NCBI GenBank assembly: GCA_946481195.1
Contig: CAMLNG010000178.1
Coordinates: 1-7,344, forward strand
Origin: an uncultured Chromatiaceae bacterium
Lineage (GTDB): Bacteria > Pseudomonadota > Gammaproteobacteria > Enterobacterales > Alteromonadaceae
Direction of reading: 5' to 3'
DNA: 7,344 nucleotides
Each line of letters starts with the position of its first letter. The first letter of the stretch is position 1. The translations under genes and the position numbers were made by a program. A model generated the notes under the pieces. That model was not told where the DNA came from. It was given only the letters and a program-made list of their open reading frames with translations, and ran no database searches. Of the stretch, positions 1 through 6,548 are shown piece by piece.

Positions 1-2
1 GG

Positions 3-102
3 GCAGCGTTTGGCAGCTCTTTCTGCTGCGTTAGTGCTCGTTTGTGTAGAATAACTACACCGCTCTCGCACTGCCTTGCATAAAAAGCTGCCAAACTGCT
101 GC
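3..102. repeat. Large imperfect inverted repeat upstream of flhA
   Basis: The arms at about 3-49 and 55-102 are partly complementary around a five-base centre, AATAA (50-54). The best paired parts are a perfect 10-bp block (GTTTGGCAGC at 8-17 with GCTGCCAAAC at 87-96), an inner AGTGC/GCACT match offset by one base, and a 6-bp apical stem (GTGTAG at 44-49 with CTACAC at 55-60). The pentamer GCAGC or its complement occurs at 3-7, 13-17, 25-29, 87-91 and 98-102, and CGTTTGG at 7-13 can also pair with CCAAACG at 114-120, so several folds compete. No T-run follows, so it does not look like a classical intrinsic terminator. It could be a remnant of a small non-autonomous element or an intergenic repeat. 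The window edge may cut it, and I do not recognise a family. Confidence 0.6.
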
Positions 103-145
103 AAAAACAAACACCAAACGTCGACACGCCCTAGCATTGCGCTGA

Positions 146-161
146 TGGAACGAATTTTGCC
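146..161 (+). promoter_or_regulatory. Sigma-54 (RpoN) promoter of flhA
   Basis: The sequence TGGAACG-AATT-TTGCC matches the -24/-12 consensus TGGCACG-N4-TTGCA closely. The invariant GG (147-148) and GC (159-160) have the correct spacing of 12 bases between their first positions. Transcription would start near 172, leaving a leader of about 27 bases before the flhA ATG at 199. In polarly flagellated Gammaproteobacteria flhA is known to depend on RpoN with a flagellar enhancer-binding protein of the FlrA/FleQ or FlrC/FleR type, which fits. I cannot identify the activator-binding site. This is the only convincing promoter in the window and may drive the whole run of genes. Confidence 0.8.
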
Positions 162-198
162 TTGGTAGACTGAATGTCAATTTTCCGGCGGAATTCCG

Positions 199-2301
199 AT
201 GCAGCTAGCCAATGTCCTGACACGATTTGATCGTTCGCAATTACAACATCTGAAAGGGACTGGCACGCCTTTGCTGATCCTGGCGGCACTCGCCATGATT
301 GTGCTGCCGTTACCGCCGCTGCTGCTCGATATCCTGTTCTCTTTTAATATTGCGCTGGCACTGGTGGTGTTGCTGGTCACTATCTATGTCAGAAAGCCGC
401 TGGATTTTGCGATTTTTCCGTCGGTGATTTTGGTTGCAACCATTCTGCGCCTGGCCTTAAACGTCGCCAGTACCCGGATAGTGCTGCTGGAAGGGCACAC
501 CGGCCCCGATGCGGCTGGTGCGGTGATCGAAGCTTTCGGTCACGTAGTGATCGGCGGTAACTACGCTGTGGGTATTGTGGTCTTTGCCATCTTGATCATC
601 ATCAACTTTGTCGTGGTGACCAAAGGTGCTGGCCGGATCGCAGAAGTTACCGCCCGTTTTACGTTGGACGCGATGCCCGGTAAGCAAATGGCAATTGATG
701 CGGACTTAAACTCAGGGTTTATTGACCAGGACCAGGCGCGCAAACGCCGGGAAGAAGTCACCGCCGAAGCTGATTTTTATGGTTCGATGGACGGTGCGAC
801 CAAATTCGTCAAAGGGGACGCCGTTGCCGGTCTGATAATTTTATTTGTCGGCCTGATTGGTGGTATTTTTATCGGTACTTTACAGCACGATCTGGCATTT
901 GGCGATGCGCTGGAAGTGTATACACTGCTGACGATCGGTGATGGCCTGGTTGCGCAAATCCCAGGGTTATTGCTGTCAATCGGCACCGCCATCATTGTCA
1001 CCCGACAAAATAAAGAGGCTGACCTCGGTGAACAAATGAGTGGTCAGCTCGGCAACCTGAAGGTGCTGATTGTCTCTGCCATGTTACTGACCATTATGGG
1101 TATAGTGCCAGGCATGCCACATCTGGCGTTTTTGAGTCTGGCTGCTTTATTGGGCGGAGCGGCTTATCTAATCCATAAACGTAGTCAGGCGCCTGCAGTG
1201 GCGGCCGGCCAATCCAGATCCGAGCTGGTCCCGGCAGCGGATTTAGCACCGCAAAAAGAAATTGGCTGGGACGATGTGCATCCGGTCGATGTCATTGGTC
1301 TCGAAGTCGGCTATCGCTTAATTCCGCTGGTTGATAAGGCTCAGGGGGGCGAGTTACTGGCACGGATCAAAGGCGTGCGGAAGAAATTGTCACAAGAGCT
1401 TGGATTCCTGATCCCTGCGGTGCATATCCGCGACAACCTCGACCTGGAACCTAACACTTATCGCGTGACCCTGATGGGCGTCAATACCGGCCAGTCTGAG
1501 CTGCGACATGATAACGAGCTGGCAATCAATCCGGGGCAGGTGTTTGGTAGCTTAAAAGGCATTCCAACGAAAGACCCGGCGTTTGGGCTGGAAGCGGTCT
1601 GGATCCCACGTAATCAGCGGGAACATGCGCAAACGTTGGGTTATACCGTGGTGGATGCGGCCACGGTCGTGGCAACTCACCTCAGCCAAATCCTGACTAA
1701 TAATGCGGCCAGCCTGCTAGGCCACGAAGAAGTACAAAATCTGCTGGATATGCTGGCAAAAACTTCACCGAAGCTGGCCGAGGCTTTGGTCCCGGATACG
1801 CTGCCGCTGCGCTCAGTGGTCAAAGTACTGCAAAATCTGTTGCATGAAGGCGTGCCTATCCGTGATATGCGTACTATTGCTCAGACGCTGGTGGATACCG
1901 GCGCACGCAGTCAGGACATTGATGTGCTGACTGCATCTTGCCGTATCGCGCTGCGCCGCCTCATTGTTCAGGAAGTCGCTGCCGGTGCTGCCGAAATTCC
2001 GGTGATGACCTTTGCACCTGAGCTGGAACAGATGTTACATCAATCGATGCAGGCTGCCGGCAGCGATGGCGCCGGCATTGAACCTGGTTTGGCGGAACGC
2101 ATTCAGCAGTCACTGCGCGATGCGTCACAACAACAGGAATTGGCGGGAGAACCAGCAGTCCTGCTGACGTCCGGCATTTTACGCAGTGTGATGGCACGAT
2201 TTGTGAAATACACCATTCCAGGATTGCGGGTGTTGTCGTATCAGGAGATCCCTGATGACAAACAGGTTCGTATCGTCAGTGTGGTTGGCCAGGCGGGTTA
2301 G
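199..2301 (+). CDS. flhA: Flagellar type III export gate protein FlhA
   Basis: FlhA is the large inner-membrane component of the flagellar type III export gate. It uses proton motive force and docks chaperone-substrate complexes for export through the basal body. The 700-residue length is normal for the family. Residues about 22-140 and 205-325 are strongly hydrophobic and consistent with eight membrane segments in two groups. Between them lies the conserved cytoplasmic loop with R146, R153 and D157, followed by the FVKGD motif whose D207 corresponds to the essential D208 of Salmonella FlhA. The family segment around LNVASTR (88-93) is intact. Residues about 330-700 form the soluble docking domain after a short Ala/Pro linker. 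The ATG at 199 has a modest ribosome site, GGCGGA at 187-192, and lies just downstream of the sigma-54 promoter. flhF follows after 11 bases. A specialised-secretion FlhA homologue is unlikely given the flagellar neighbours. Confidence 0.98.
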   Translation: MQLANVLTRFDRSQLQHLKGTGTPLLILAALAMIVLPLPPLLLDILFSFNIALALVVLLVTIYVRKPLDFAIFPSVILVATILRLALNVASTRIVLLEGHTGPDAAGAVIEAFGHVVIGGNYAVGIVVFAILIIINFVVVTKGAGRIAEVTARFTLDAMPGKQMAIDADLNSGFIDQDQARKRREEVTAEADFYGSMDGATKFVKGDAVAGLIILFVGLIGGIFIGTLQHDLAFGDALEVYTLLTIGDGLVAQIPGLLLSIGTAIIVTRQNKEADLGEQMSGQLGNLKVLIVSAMLLTIMGIVPGMPHLAFLSLAALLGGAAYLIHKRSQAPAVAAGQSRSELVPAADLAPQKEIGWDDVHPVDVIGLEVGYRLIPLVDKAQGGELLARIKGVRKKLSQELGFLIPAVHIRDNLDLEPNTYRVTLMGVNTGQSELRHDNELAINPGQVFGSLKGIPTKDPAFGLEAVWIPRNQREHAQTLGYTVVDAATVVATHLSQILTNNAASLLGHEEVQNLLDMLAKTSPKLAEALVPDTLPLRSVVKVLQNLLHEGVPIRDMRTIAQTLVDTGARSQDIDVLTASCRIALRRLIVQEVAAGAAEIPVMTFAPELEQMLHQSMQAAGSDGAGIEPGLAERIQQSLRDASQQQELAGEPAVLLTSGILRSVMARFVKYTIPGLRVLSYQEIPDDKQVRIVSVVGQAG

Positions 2302-2312
2302 GAGTTTAAACG

Positions 2313-3740
2313 ATGAAAATTAAGCGCTTTGTAGCAAAAGATATGCGCACTGCTTTGGCAGAAGTGAAAGAATTTTTAGGCCCTGATGCCATTATTTTGT
2401 CGAATAAAAAGGTCGCCGGTGGTATTGAACTGGTCGCTGCCGTTGACCCGGAAGCCACGCCAGCTAAGGCTGCCGTGGCAGAACCACAGCAAAAACCGAT
2501 GGCCTCCACCGCAGGTAGCACCCTAAACATCCGTGTCGATGATGATGAACCTGAGCAGGAGGTGCCGGCTGATTCATTGCGGGCGCTGTTGGCGCGGCAA
2601 ATGATTAAACAGCAAAAAGCGCATGTCGAGCCGGTTGGCGGCGGTGACAGAAAATTGACGACAAAAACAGTTGCCGAGCCGATCCAATCACCTTTATTAC
2701 AAAAAACAAAAGCTGCTCCTGCGCCAGAGCGTCAAAATCCTGCCATATCATCAACCATGATGGCGGATTTGAACAAACTGCAGCAGCAAAATATGCAACT
2801 GATGCAACAGCAGTTTGACACTATGCGTCAGGAAATGAACTCGATGAAGCAGCTGCTGCAGCATCAGGTTTCCGGCCTGATGTGGCAAGACCTGGCTCGT
2901 CGTGAACCAGTGCGGGCATTGGTGATTGAAAAGCTGCAGCAACTGGGCTTAAGCGAGGCCATGGCTGATCAGCTTGCCTGCTTTATGCCGGAAGATATCG
3001 CTGATGGTGAAGCCTGGGACTGCGCACTTGAATTGTTAGCTGGCCAGCTGACTACCACCAATGACGATTTAATGCGCCGCGGTGGCGTTGTCGCTCTGGT
3101 TGGGCCAACCGGAGTCGGTAAAACCACAACTGTGGCGAAACTGGCAGCACAGTTTGCCCGTTTACATGGGGCAGATCAGGTCGCGCTAATCACCACCGAC
3201 ACTTTCCGTATTGGCGCTTTTGAACAATTGGCCACTTTTGGTCGCATTATCGGCTGTCCGGTCAAACAGGCGAAAGACCATGAAGAATTGGCCATTCTGT
3301 TAACTCAGTTACAGCAGCGTAAACTTATTCTGATTGATACGGCGGGTATGAGTCAGCGCGACGTACGACTTGCTGAAAAACTGTCCGCTCTGATGCATAA
3401 TTCACGTGTCAAAATAAGAAGTTATCTGGTATTGTCTGCGACCTCACAAGCCCGCGTTATGCAGGAAACAGTGGAGCACTTCAAACGAATTTCACTGTCG
3501 GGTTGTATTTTCACAAAACTTGATGAATGCTTAAGCTTGGGTGAGATTATCAATATCGCAATTCAAAATGCTTTACCAGTCAGTTATTTGACCAATGGTC
3601 AACGGGTGCCTGAAGATATTGAAGCTGCGCAGGCGAAAGCCATGATCGACCAGGCTGAGCAGTTACGTCTGGCACACGCCAGTGCAGGACATCAGTGGTA
3701 TCAGGATGTAACAGCCCGGGCGGATGGAACCTATGCATAA
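2313..3740 (+). CDS. flhF: Polar flagellum placement GTPase FlhF
   Basis: FlhF is an SRP-family GTPase that goes to the cell pole and recruits early flagellar parts, so setting where the flagellum forms. The 475-residue protein has the usual three parts. The N-terminal B domain (about 1-45) starts MKIKRF and contains the GPDAIILS segment. A variable, charged and Pro/Ala-rich linker (about 46-148) leads to a Gln/Met-rich helical stretch (about 149-187). The NG GTPase region then follows, with the P-loop GPTGVGKTT (264-272), DTFRIGAFEQL (296-306), DTAG (342-345) and TKLD (401-404). All nucleotide-binding motifs are present, so it should be active. The ribosome site AGGAG (2300-2304) overlaps the flhA stop codon and sits eight bases before the ATG, pointing to coupled translation. 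The gene overlaps the next one, flhG, whose product stimulates this GTPase. Confidence 0.97.
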   Translation: MKIKRFVAKDMRTALAEVKEFLGPDAIILSNKKVAGGIELVAAVDPEATPAKAAVAEPQQKPMASTAGSTLNIRVDDDEPEQEVPADSLRALLARQMIKQQKAHVEPVGGGDRKLTTKTVAEPIQSPLLQKTKAAPAPERQNPAISSTMMADLNKLQQQNMQLMQQQFDTMRQEMNSMKQLLQHQVSGLMWQDLARREPVRALVIEKLQQLGLSEAMADQLACFMPEDIADGEAWDCALELLAGQLTTTNDDLMRRGGVVALVGPTGVGKTTTVAKLAAQFARLHGADQVALITTDTFRIGAFEQLATFGRIIGCPVKQAKDHEELAILLTQLQQRKLILIDTAGMSQRDVRLAEKLSALMHNSRVKIRSYLVLSATSQARVMQETVEHFKRISLSGCIFTKLDECLSLGEIINIAIQNALPVSYLTNGQRVPEDIEAAQAKAMIDQAEQLRLAHASAGHQWYQDVTARADGTYA

Positions 3741-4614
3741 TCATGAATTAATGTATGATCAAGCCAGCGGCCTGAGAAGAATGAAACAGCAGATGGTAAA
3801 AGTAATCGCAGTTACAGGTGGAAAAGGTGGTGTTGGTAAAACCAACGTCACACTGAATCTCGCCATGGCGATGGCCCAGATGGGTAAAAAGGTGCTGGTA
3901 TTGGACGCGGATTTGGGACTAGCCAATTGCGACGTGATGCTGGGCCTACGCGTGGAGAAGAACCTGTTTCATGTCCTGTCCGGTGAAGCGGAACTGGACG
4001 ATATCCTGATTGAAGGGCCGTTTGGCATTAAAATTGTGCCGGCAACCTCAGGCACACAATCGATGACAGAGTTAAGCCCGGCCGAGCATGCAGGACTTAT
4101 CAGAGCTTTTAGTGAGTTGCGCACTGCTTTTGATGTGTTACTGGTCGATACAGCTGCTGGTATCTCAGACATGGTGCTGAGCTTTTCCCGTGCATCACAA
4201 GATGTGCTGGTCGTAGTCTGTGACGAGCCTTCTTCTATCACTGATGCTTATGCACTGATGAAAATTCTGAGCCGAGAGCACGCGGTACAACGTTTTAAAA
4301 TTGTGGCAAATATGGTTCGCAGCCTGAAAGAAGGCCAGGAGCTGTTTGCCAAATTAAGTCGGGTGACTGACCGGTTCCTCGATGTCACACTTGAGCTGGT
4401 TGCCACCATTCCATTTGATGAAAATGTGCGCAAAGCAGCGCGGAAGCAAAAAGCATTCGTAGATGCTTTCCCGAAAACGCCGGCCTCGCTTGCCGTCAAA
4501 ACTCTGGCGACCCGAGCGATACAGTGGCCGGTGCCACCCAGTGCATCCGGCCATCTTGAATTTTTCCTAGAGCAACTCGTACAGCCGCAGTCCGAAAGGC
4601 GGGGGGTGATGTGA
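3724..4614 (+). CDS. flhG: MinD-like ATPase FlhG (FleN), flagellar number regulator
   Basis: FlhG is a MinD/ParA-family ATPase that restricts flagellar number, stimulates FlhF GTPase activity and, in several polar flagellates, restrains the master activator FlrA/FleQ. The deviant Walker A motif GGKGGVGKT covers residues 32-40, the switch I aspartates are in LDADLG (D61, D63), and DTAAG (142-146) is the Walker B/switch II region. The N-terminal DQASGLR (12-18) matches the DQAxxLR activator helix known to act on FlhF. Numbering assumes the first ATG at 3724, which overlaps flhF by 17 bases. The ATG at 3733, preceded by GGATGGA (3722-3728), has a better-spaced ribosome site and gives an N terminus closer to homologues, so a 293-residue product is at least as likely. 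A third ATG at 3751 lacks a ribosome site. The stop overlaps the start of fliA, so the two are probably translationally coupled. Confidence 0.96.
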   Translation: MEPMHNHELMYDQASGLRRMKQQMVKVIAVTGGKGGVGKTNVTLNLAMAMAQMGKKVLVLDADLGLANCDVMLGLRVEKNLFHVLSGEAELDDILIEGPFGIKIVPATSGTQSMTELSPAEHAGLIRAFSELRTAFDVLLVDTAAGISDMVLSFSRASQDVLVVVCDEPSSITDAYALMKILSREHAVQRFKIVANMVRSLKEGQELFAKLSRVTDRFLDVTLELVATIPFDENVRKAARKQKAFVDAFPKTPASLAVKTLATRAIQWPVPPSASGHLEFFLEQLVQPQSERRGVM

Positions 4615-5330
4615 ATAGTCGTTTAGCTGCATATGGCGGAAATAATCAGCTGCAGTTGCTGGTTGAAAAGCATGCTCCTCTGGTTAAACGCATTGCATAC
4701 CACTTGTTGGCCCGTTTACCGGCCAGTGTGCAGGTTGATGATTTAATACAGTCAGGCATGATTGGCCTGATTGAAGCCGCGAAAAATTTTGACAGTACCA
4801 AAGGCGCCAGTTTTGAGACCTTTGCCGGTATTCGTATCCGGGGTTCGATGCTGGATGAAATCCGCCGCGGTGACTGGACACCCAGATCCGTACATCGTAA
4901 TTCCCGTCTGATTGCTGAAACAATCGCCGAATTGGAAGCAACATTAGGCCGCGACGTAAAAGATGTTGAAGTTGCTGAAAAACTTGATATAACTTTAGAT
5001 GAGTATCATCACATGCTCAGTGATGCCAGCAATGGCCGCATCATTGGGATGGAAGATTTAGGCATCAGTGAAGATGTGTTGGTCACTGCAAATGACAAAC
5101 AAGACGACCAACTGTTTGAAGAGCAGGCCAACGATTCGTTCCAACAAGCATTGGTAAAAAATATCAGTAGCTTACCGGAGCGTGAGGCAATAGTATTGTC
5201 GCTCTATTATAATGACGAACTCAATTTAAAAGAGATTGGCGAAGTGCTCAGCGTCAGCGAATCTCGGGTCAGTCAGATTCATAGTCAGGCGTTGTTGCGG
5301 CTCCGGTCGCGGATGCAGGACTGGTTGTAA
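4611..5330 (+). CDS. fliA: Flagellar sigma factor FliA (sigma-28)
   Basis: FliA directs RNA polymerase to late flagellar and chemotaxis promoters and is held inactive by the anti-sigma factor FlgM until the hook is complete. The 239-residue length is typical. Region 2 (about 16-88) includes DLIQSGMIGLIEAAKNFD (44-61), the core-binding and -10 recognition part. Region 3 lies at about 95-150. Region 4 (about 175-235) contains SLPEREA (187-193) and the helix-turn-helix ending SESRVSQIHSQ (216-226), which reads the -35 element. The start is a GTG inside a GTGA overlap with the flhG stop (4611-4614), preceded by the purine-rich AAAGGCGGGGGG (4595-4606). No in-frame ATG gives a plausible alternative N terminus. 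Its position behind flhG and ahead of cheY matches polar flagellar operons. Confidence 0.97.
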   Translation: MNSRLAAYGGNNQLQLLVEKHAPLVKRIAYHLLARLPASVQVDDLIQSGMIGLIEAAKNFDSTKGASFETFAGIRIRGSMLDEIRRGDWTPRSVHRNSRLIAETIAELEATLGRDVKDVEVAEKLDITLDEYHHMLSDASNGRIIGMEDLGISEDVLVTANDKQDDQLFEEQANDSFQQALVKNISSLPEREAIVLSLYYNDELNLKEIGEVLSVSESRVSQIHSQALLRLRSRMQDWL

Positions 5331-5360
5331 TTTTTAGGATAACCACTGGGGTATCTCGTC

Positions 5361-5367
5361 GGAGGGG
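5361..5367 (+). promoter_or_regulatory. Strong ribosome binding site that fixes the cheY TTG start
   Basis: The sequence GGAGGGG is one of the strongest Shine-Dalgarno matches in the window. Its GGAGG core ends five bases before the TTG at 5371 and 17 bases before the first in-frame ATG at 5383, so it supports the TTG. The reading frame is open upstream only to the TAG at 5335-5337, and no ATG or GTG occurs in between. Confidence 0.7.
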
Positions 5368-5370
5368 ATT

Positions 5371-5754
5371 TTGGATAAAAATATGAAAATTCTCGTGGTA
5401 GACGACTTTTCTACTATGAGACGCATCATTAAAAACCTGTTACGTGACTTGGGCTTTACCAACGTACAGGAAGCAGATGATGGCAGCACGGCTCTGCCAA
5501 TGCTGCAAAATGGTGATTTTGATTTTGTCGTCACCGACTGGAATATGCCAGGTATGCAAGGGATCGATTTATTACGCGCGATCCGGGCTGATGCCAAGTT
5601 AAAACATATCCCGGTTCTGATGGTCACCGCTGAAGCCAAAAAAGAACAAATTATCGCGGCTGCTCAGGCTGGTGTGAATGGATATATCGTCAAACCTTTC
5701 ACTGCTGCAACTTTACAAGAGAAGTTATCAAAAGTCTTCGAGCGCTTAGGTTAA
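5371..5754 (+). CDS. cheY: Chemotaxis response regulator CheY
   Basis: CheY is the single-domain diffusible regulator that, once phosphorylated by CheA, binds FliM in the motor switch and alters flagellar rotation. The 127 residues form a complete receiver domain. The acidic pocket is D11/D12, the phosphoacceptor is D56 in TDWNMPG, and the switch residues T86, Y105 and K108 are in place, the last within KPFTAATL. The match to E. coli CheY is strong, including [10 protein letters not shown] near the N terminus. I chose the TTG start because of its ribosome site at 5361-5367 and because MDKNMKIL then aligns with the E. coli start. The ATG at 5383 would remove four residues and has no ribosome site at a good distance. 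The gene sits 40 bases after fliA and 26 before cheZ. Confidence 0.97.
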   Translation: MDKNMKILVVDDFSTMRRIIKNLLRDLGFTNVQEADDGSTALPMLQNGDFDFVVTDWNMPGMQGIDLLRAIRADAKLKHIPVLMVTAEAKKEQIIAAAQAGVNGYIVKPFTAATLQEKLSKVFERLG

Positions 5755-5780
5755 TCCGTATCTGACACAGGAGTGGCGCT

Positions 5781-6533
5781 ATGTCTGCATATACGGCACC
5801 TATTATCACCCTAGAACAGGCGCGCGAACTTGTGCAGTTGTTAGAGATGGGCGAGCAGGACGCTGCCAATGAGCTGGTTCAGGGGCTTGCTGTCCCCGGC
5901 TCTTCAGAACTCTTTGCTGAAGTTGGAAAACTGACGCGTCAACTGCACGATTCATTAAAAAGTTTCCAGGTGGATCCTTCTATCAGTAACTTACTGGAAG
6001 AGGATATCCCTGATGCCAAACGCCGGCTTTCCCATGTTATTGATATGACTGAACAAGCCGCGAACCAGACAATGGACGCGGTTGAGTCGTGTTTGCCTAT
6101 TGCAGATAAGTTAGGTGTTAGCTTAAACGCAATACTTCCGGAATGGCAAAAATTGATGACCAGGAATATGAAACTTGGTGAATTCAAAGCCTTATGCCAT
6201 AGTTTAAACAGCTTTTTGCATGAATCATCGACCAATGTAGCGGCGCTGCAGGGGTCTATGACAGAAGTCTTAATGGCGCAAGGATTTCAGGATCTGACTG
6301 GTCAAATTTTGCGCCGTGTTATTGAATTGGTTCGGGAAGTTGAAGACAGCCTAATCGGCTTACTCACCGCATTTGGCCATGTCACTGTCGCCGCGGAAGC
6401 AAAACCCGCGGCAGTGCGCAAACCGAAAGCAGGCCATGAGGCCGAAGGGCCAATTATCGATGCCGCCAGCCGGAATGACGTGGTGCAGGGGCAGGATGAT
6501 GTTGACGATTTATTATCGAGTTTAGGGTTCTGA
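5781..6533 (+). CDS. cheZ: CheY-phosphate phosphatase CheZ
   Basis: CheZ ends the chemotactic signal by speeding the dephosphorylation of CheY-P. The 250-residue protein is somewhat longer than the E. coli enzyme (about 214 residues), mainly at the N terminus and in the tail linker. A long helical region (about 40-195) would form the dimeric four-helix bundle. It carries the catalytic motif QGFQDLTGQ, with D171 and Q175 equivalent to D143 and Q147 of E. coli CheZ. A variable Ala/Lys/Pro linker (about 203-235) leads to the CheY-binding tail DDVDDLLSSLGF (239-250), nearly identical to the E. coli one. The ATG is preceded at seven bases by AGGAG (5769-5773). Its place between cheY and cheA is the normal order in polar flagellates. 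Confidence 0.97.
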   Translation: MSAYTAPIITLEQARELVQLLEMGEQDAANELVQGLAVPGSSELFAEVGKLTRQLHDSLKSFQVDPSISNLLEEDIPDAKRRLSHVIDMTEQAANQTMDAVESCLPIADKLGVSLNAILPEWQKLMTRNMKLGEFKALCHSLNSFLHESSTNVAALQGSMTEVLMAQGFQDLTGQILRRVIELVREVEDSLIGLLTAFGHVTVAAEAKPAAVRKPKAGHEAEGPIIDAASRNDVVQGQDDVDDLLSSLGF

Positions 6534-6548
6534 GAGAGGTAAAGTGGC

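Noticed and set aside
1..54. Possible C-terminal end of an upstream + strand gene, open in frame 1 to a TAA at 52-54
   Set aside because: Only 17 codons are visible, the hydrophobic residues do not resemble the FlhB tail expected here, and the stretch is part of the inverted repeat. It cannot be supported.
44..60. GTGTAG-AATAA-CTACAC hairpin as an intrinsic terminator
   Set aside because: The stem is short and no T-run follows on either strand.
66..80. TCGCACTGCCTTGCA as a second sigma-54 promoter
   Set aside because: The essential GG of the -24 box is missing and the spacer is one base short. It lies inside the right arm of the inverted repeat.
261..275. Perfect -24 box TGGCACG followed by TTGCT inside flhA
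   Set aside because: The spacer is three bases instead of four, which sigma-54 promoters do not tolerate well, and it lies in the conserved flhA coding start. The better-spaced element is at 146-161.
457..1001. Minus-strand open frames within flhA and the other genes
   Set aside because: They are short, lack recognisable motifs or ribosome sites, and lie opposite strongly conserved coding sequence, so they are antisense shadows.
3669..3685. TGGCAC...TGCA sigma-54-like element near the end of flhF
   Set aside because: The GG-to-GC spacing is one base too long and there is no other sign of a promoter before flhG.
4601..4611. Programmed -1 frameshift giving a FlhG-FliA fusion at the six-G run
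   Set aside because: The fliA frame is open upstream, but the run is not in the right phase to form a canonical slippery heptamer for the flhG frame, and the GTG start explains fliA.
5331..5370. Sigma-28 promoter between fliA and cheY
   Set aside because: No TAAA and GCCGATAA pair with suitable spacing is visible in this gap or in the end of fliA.
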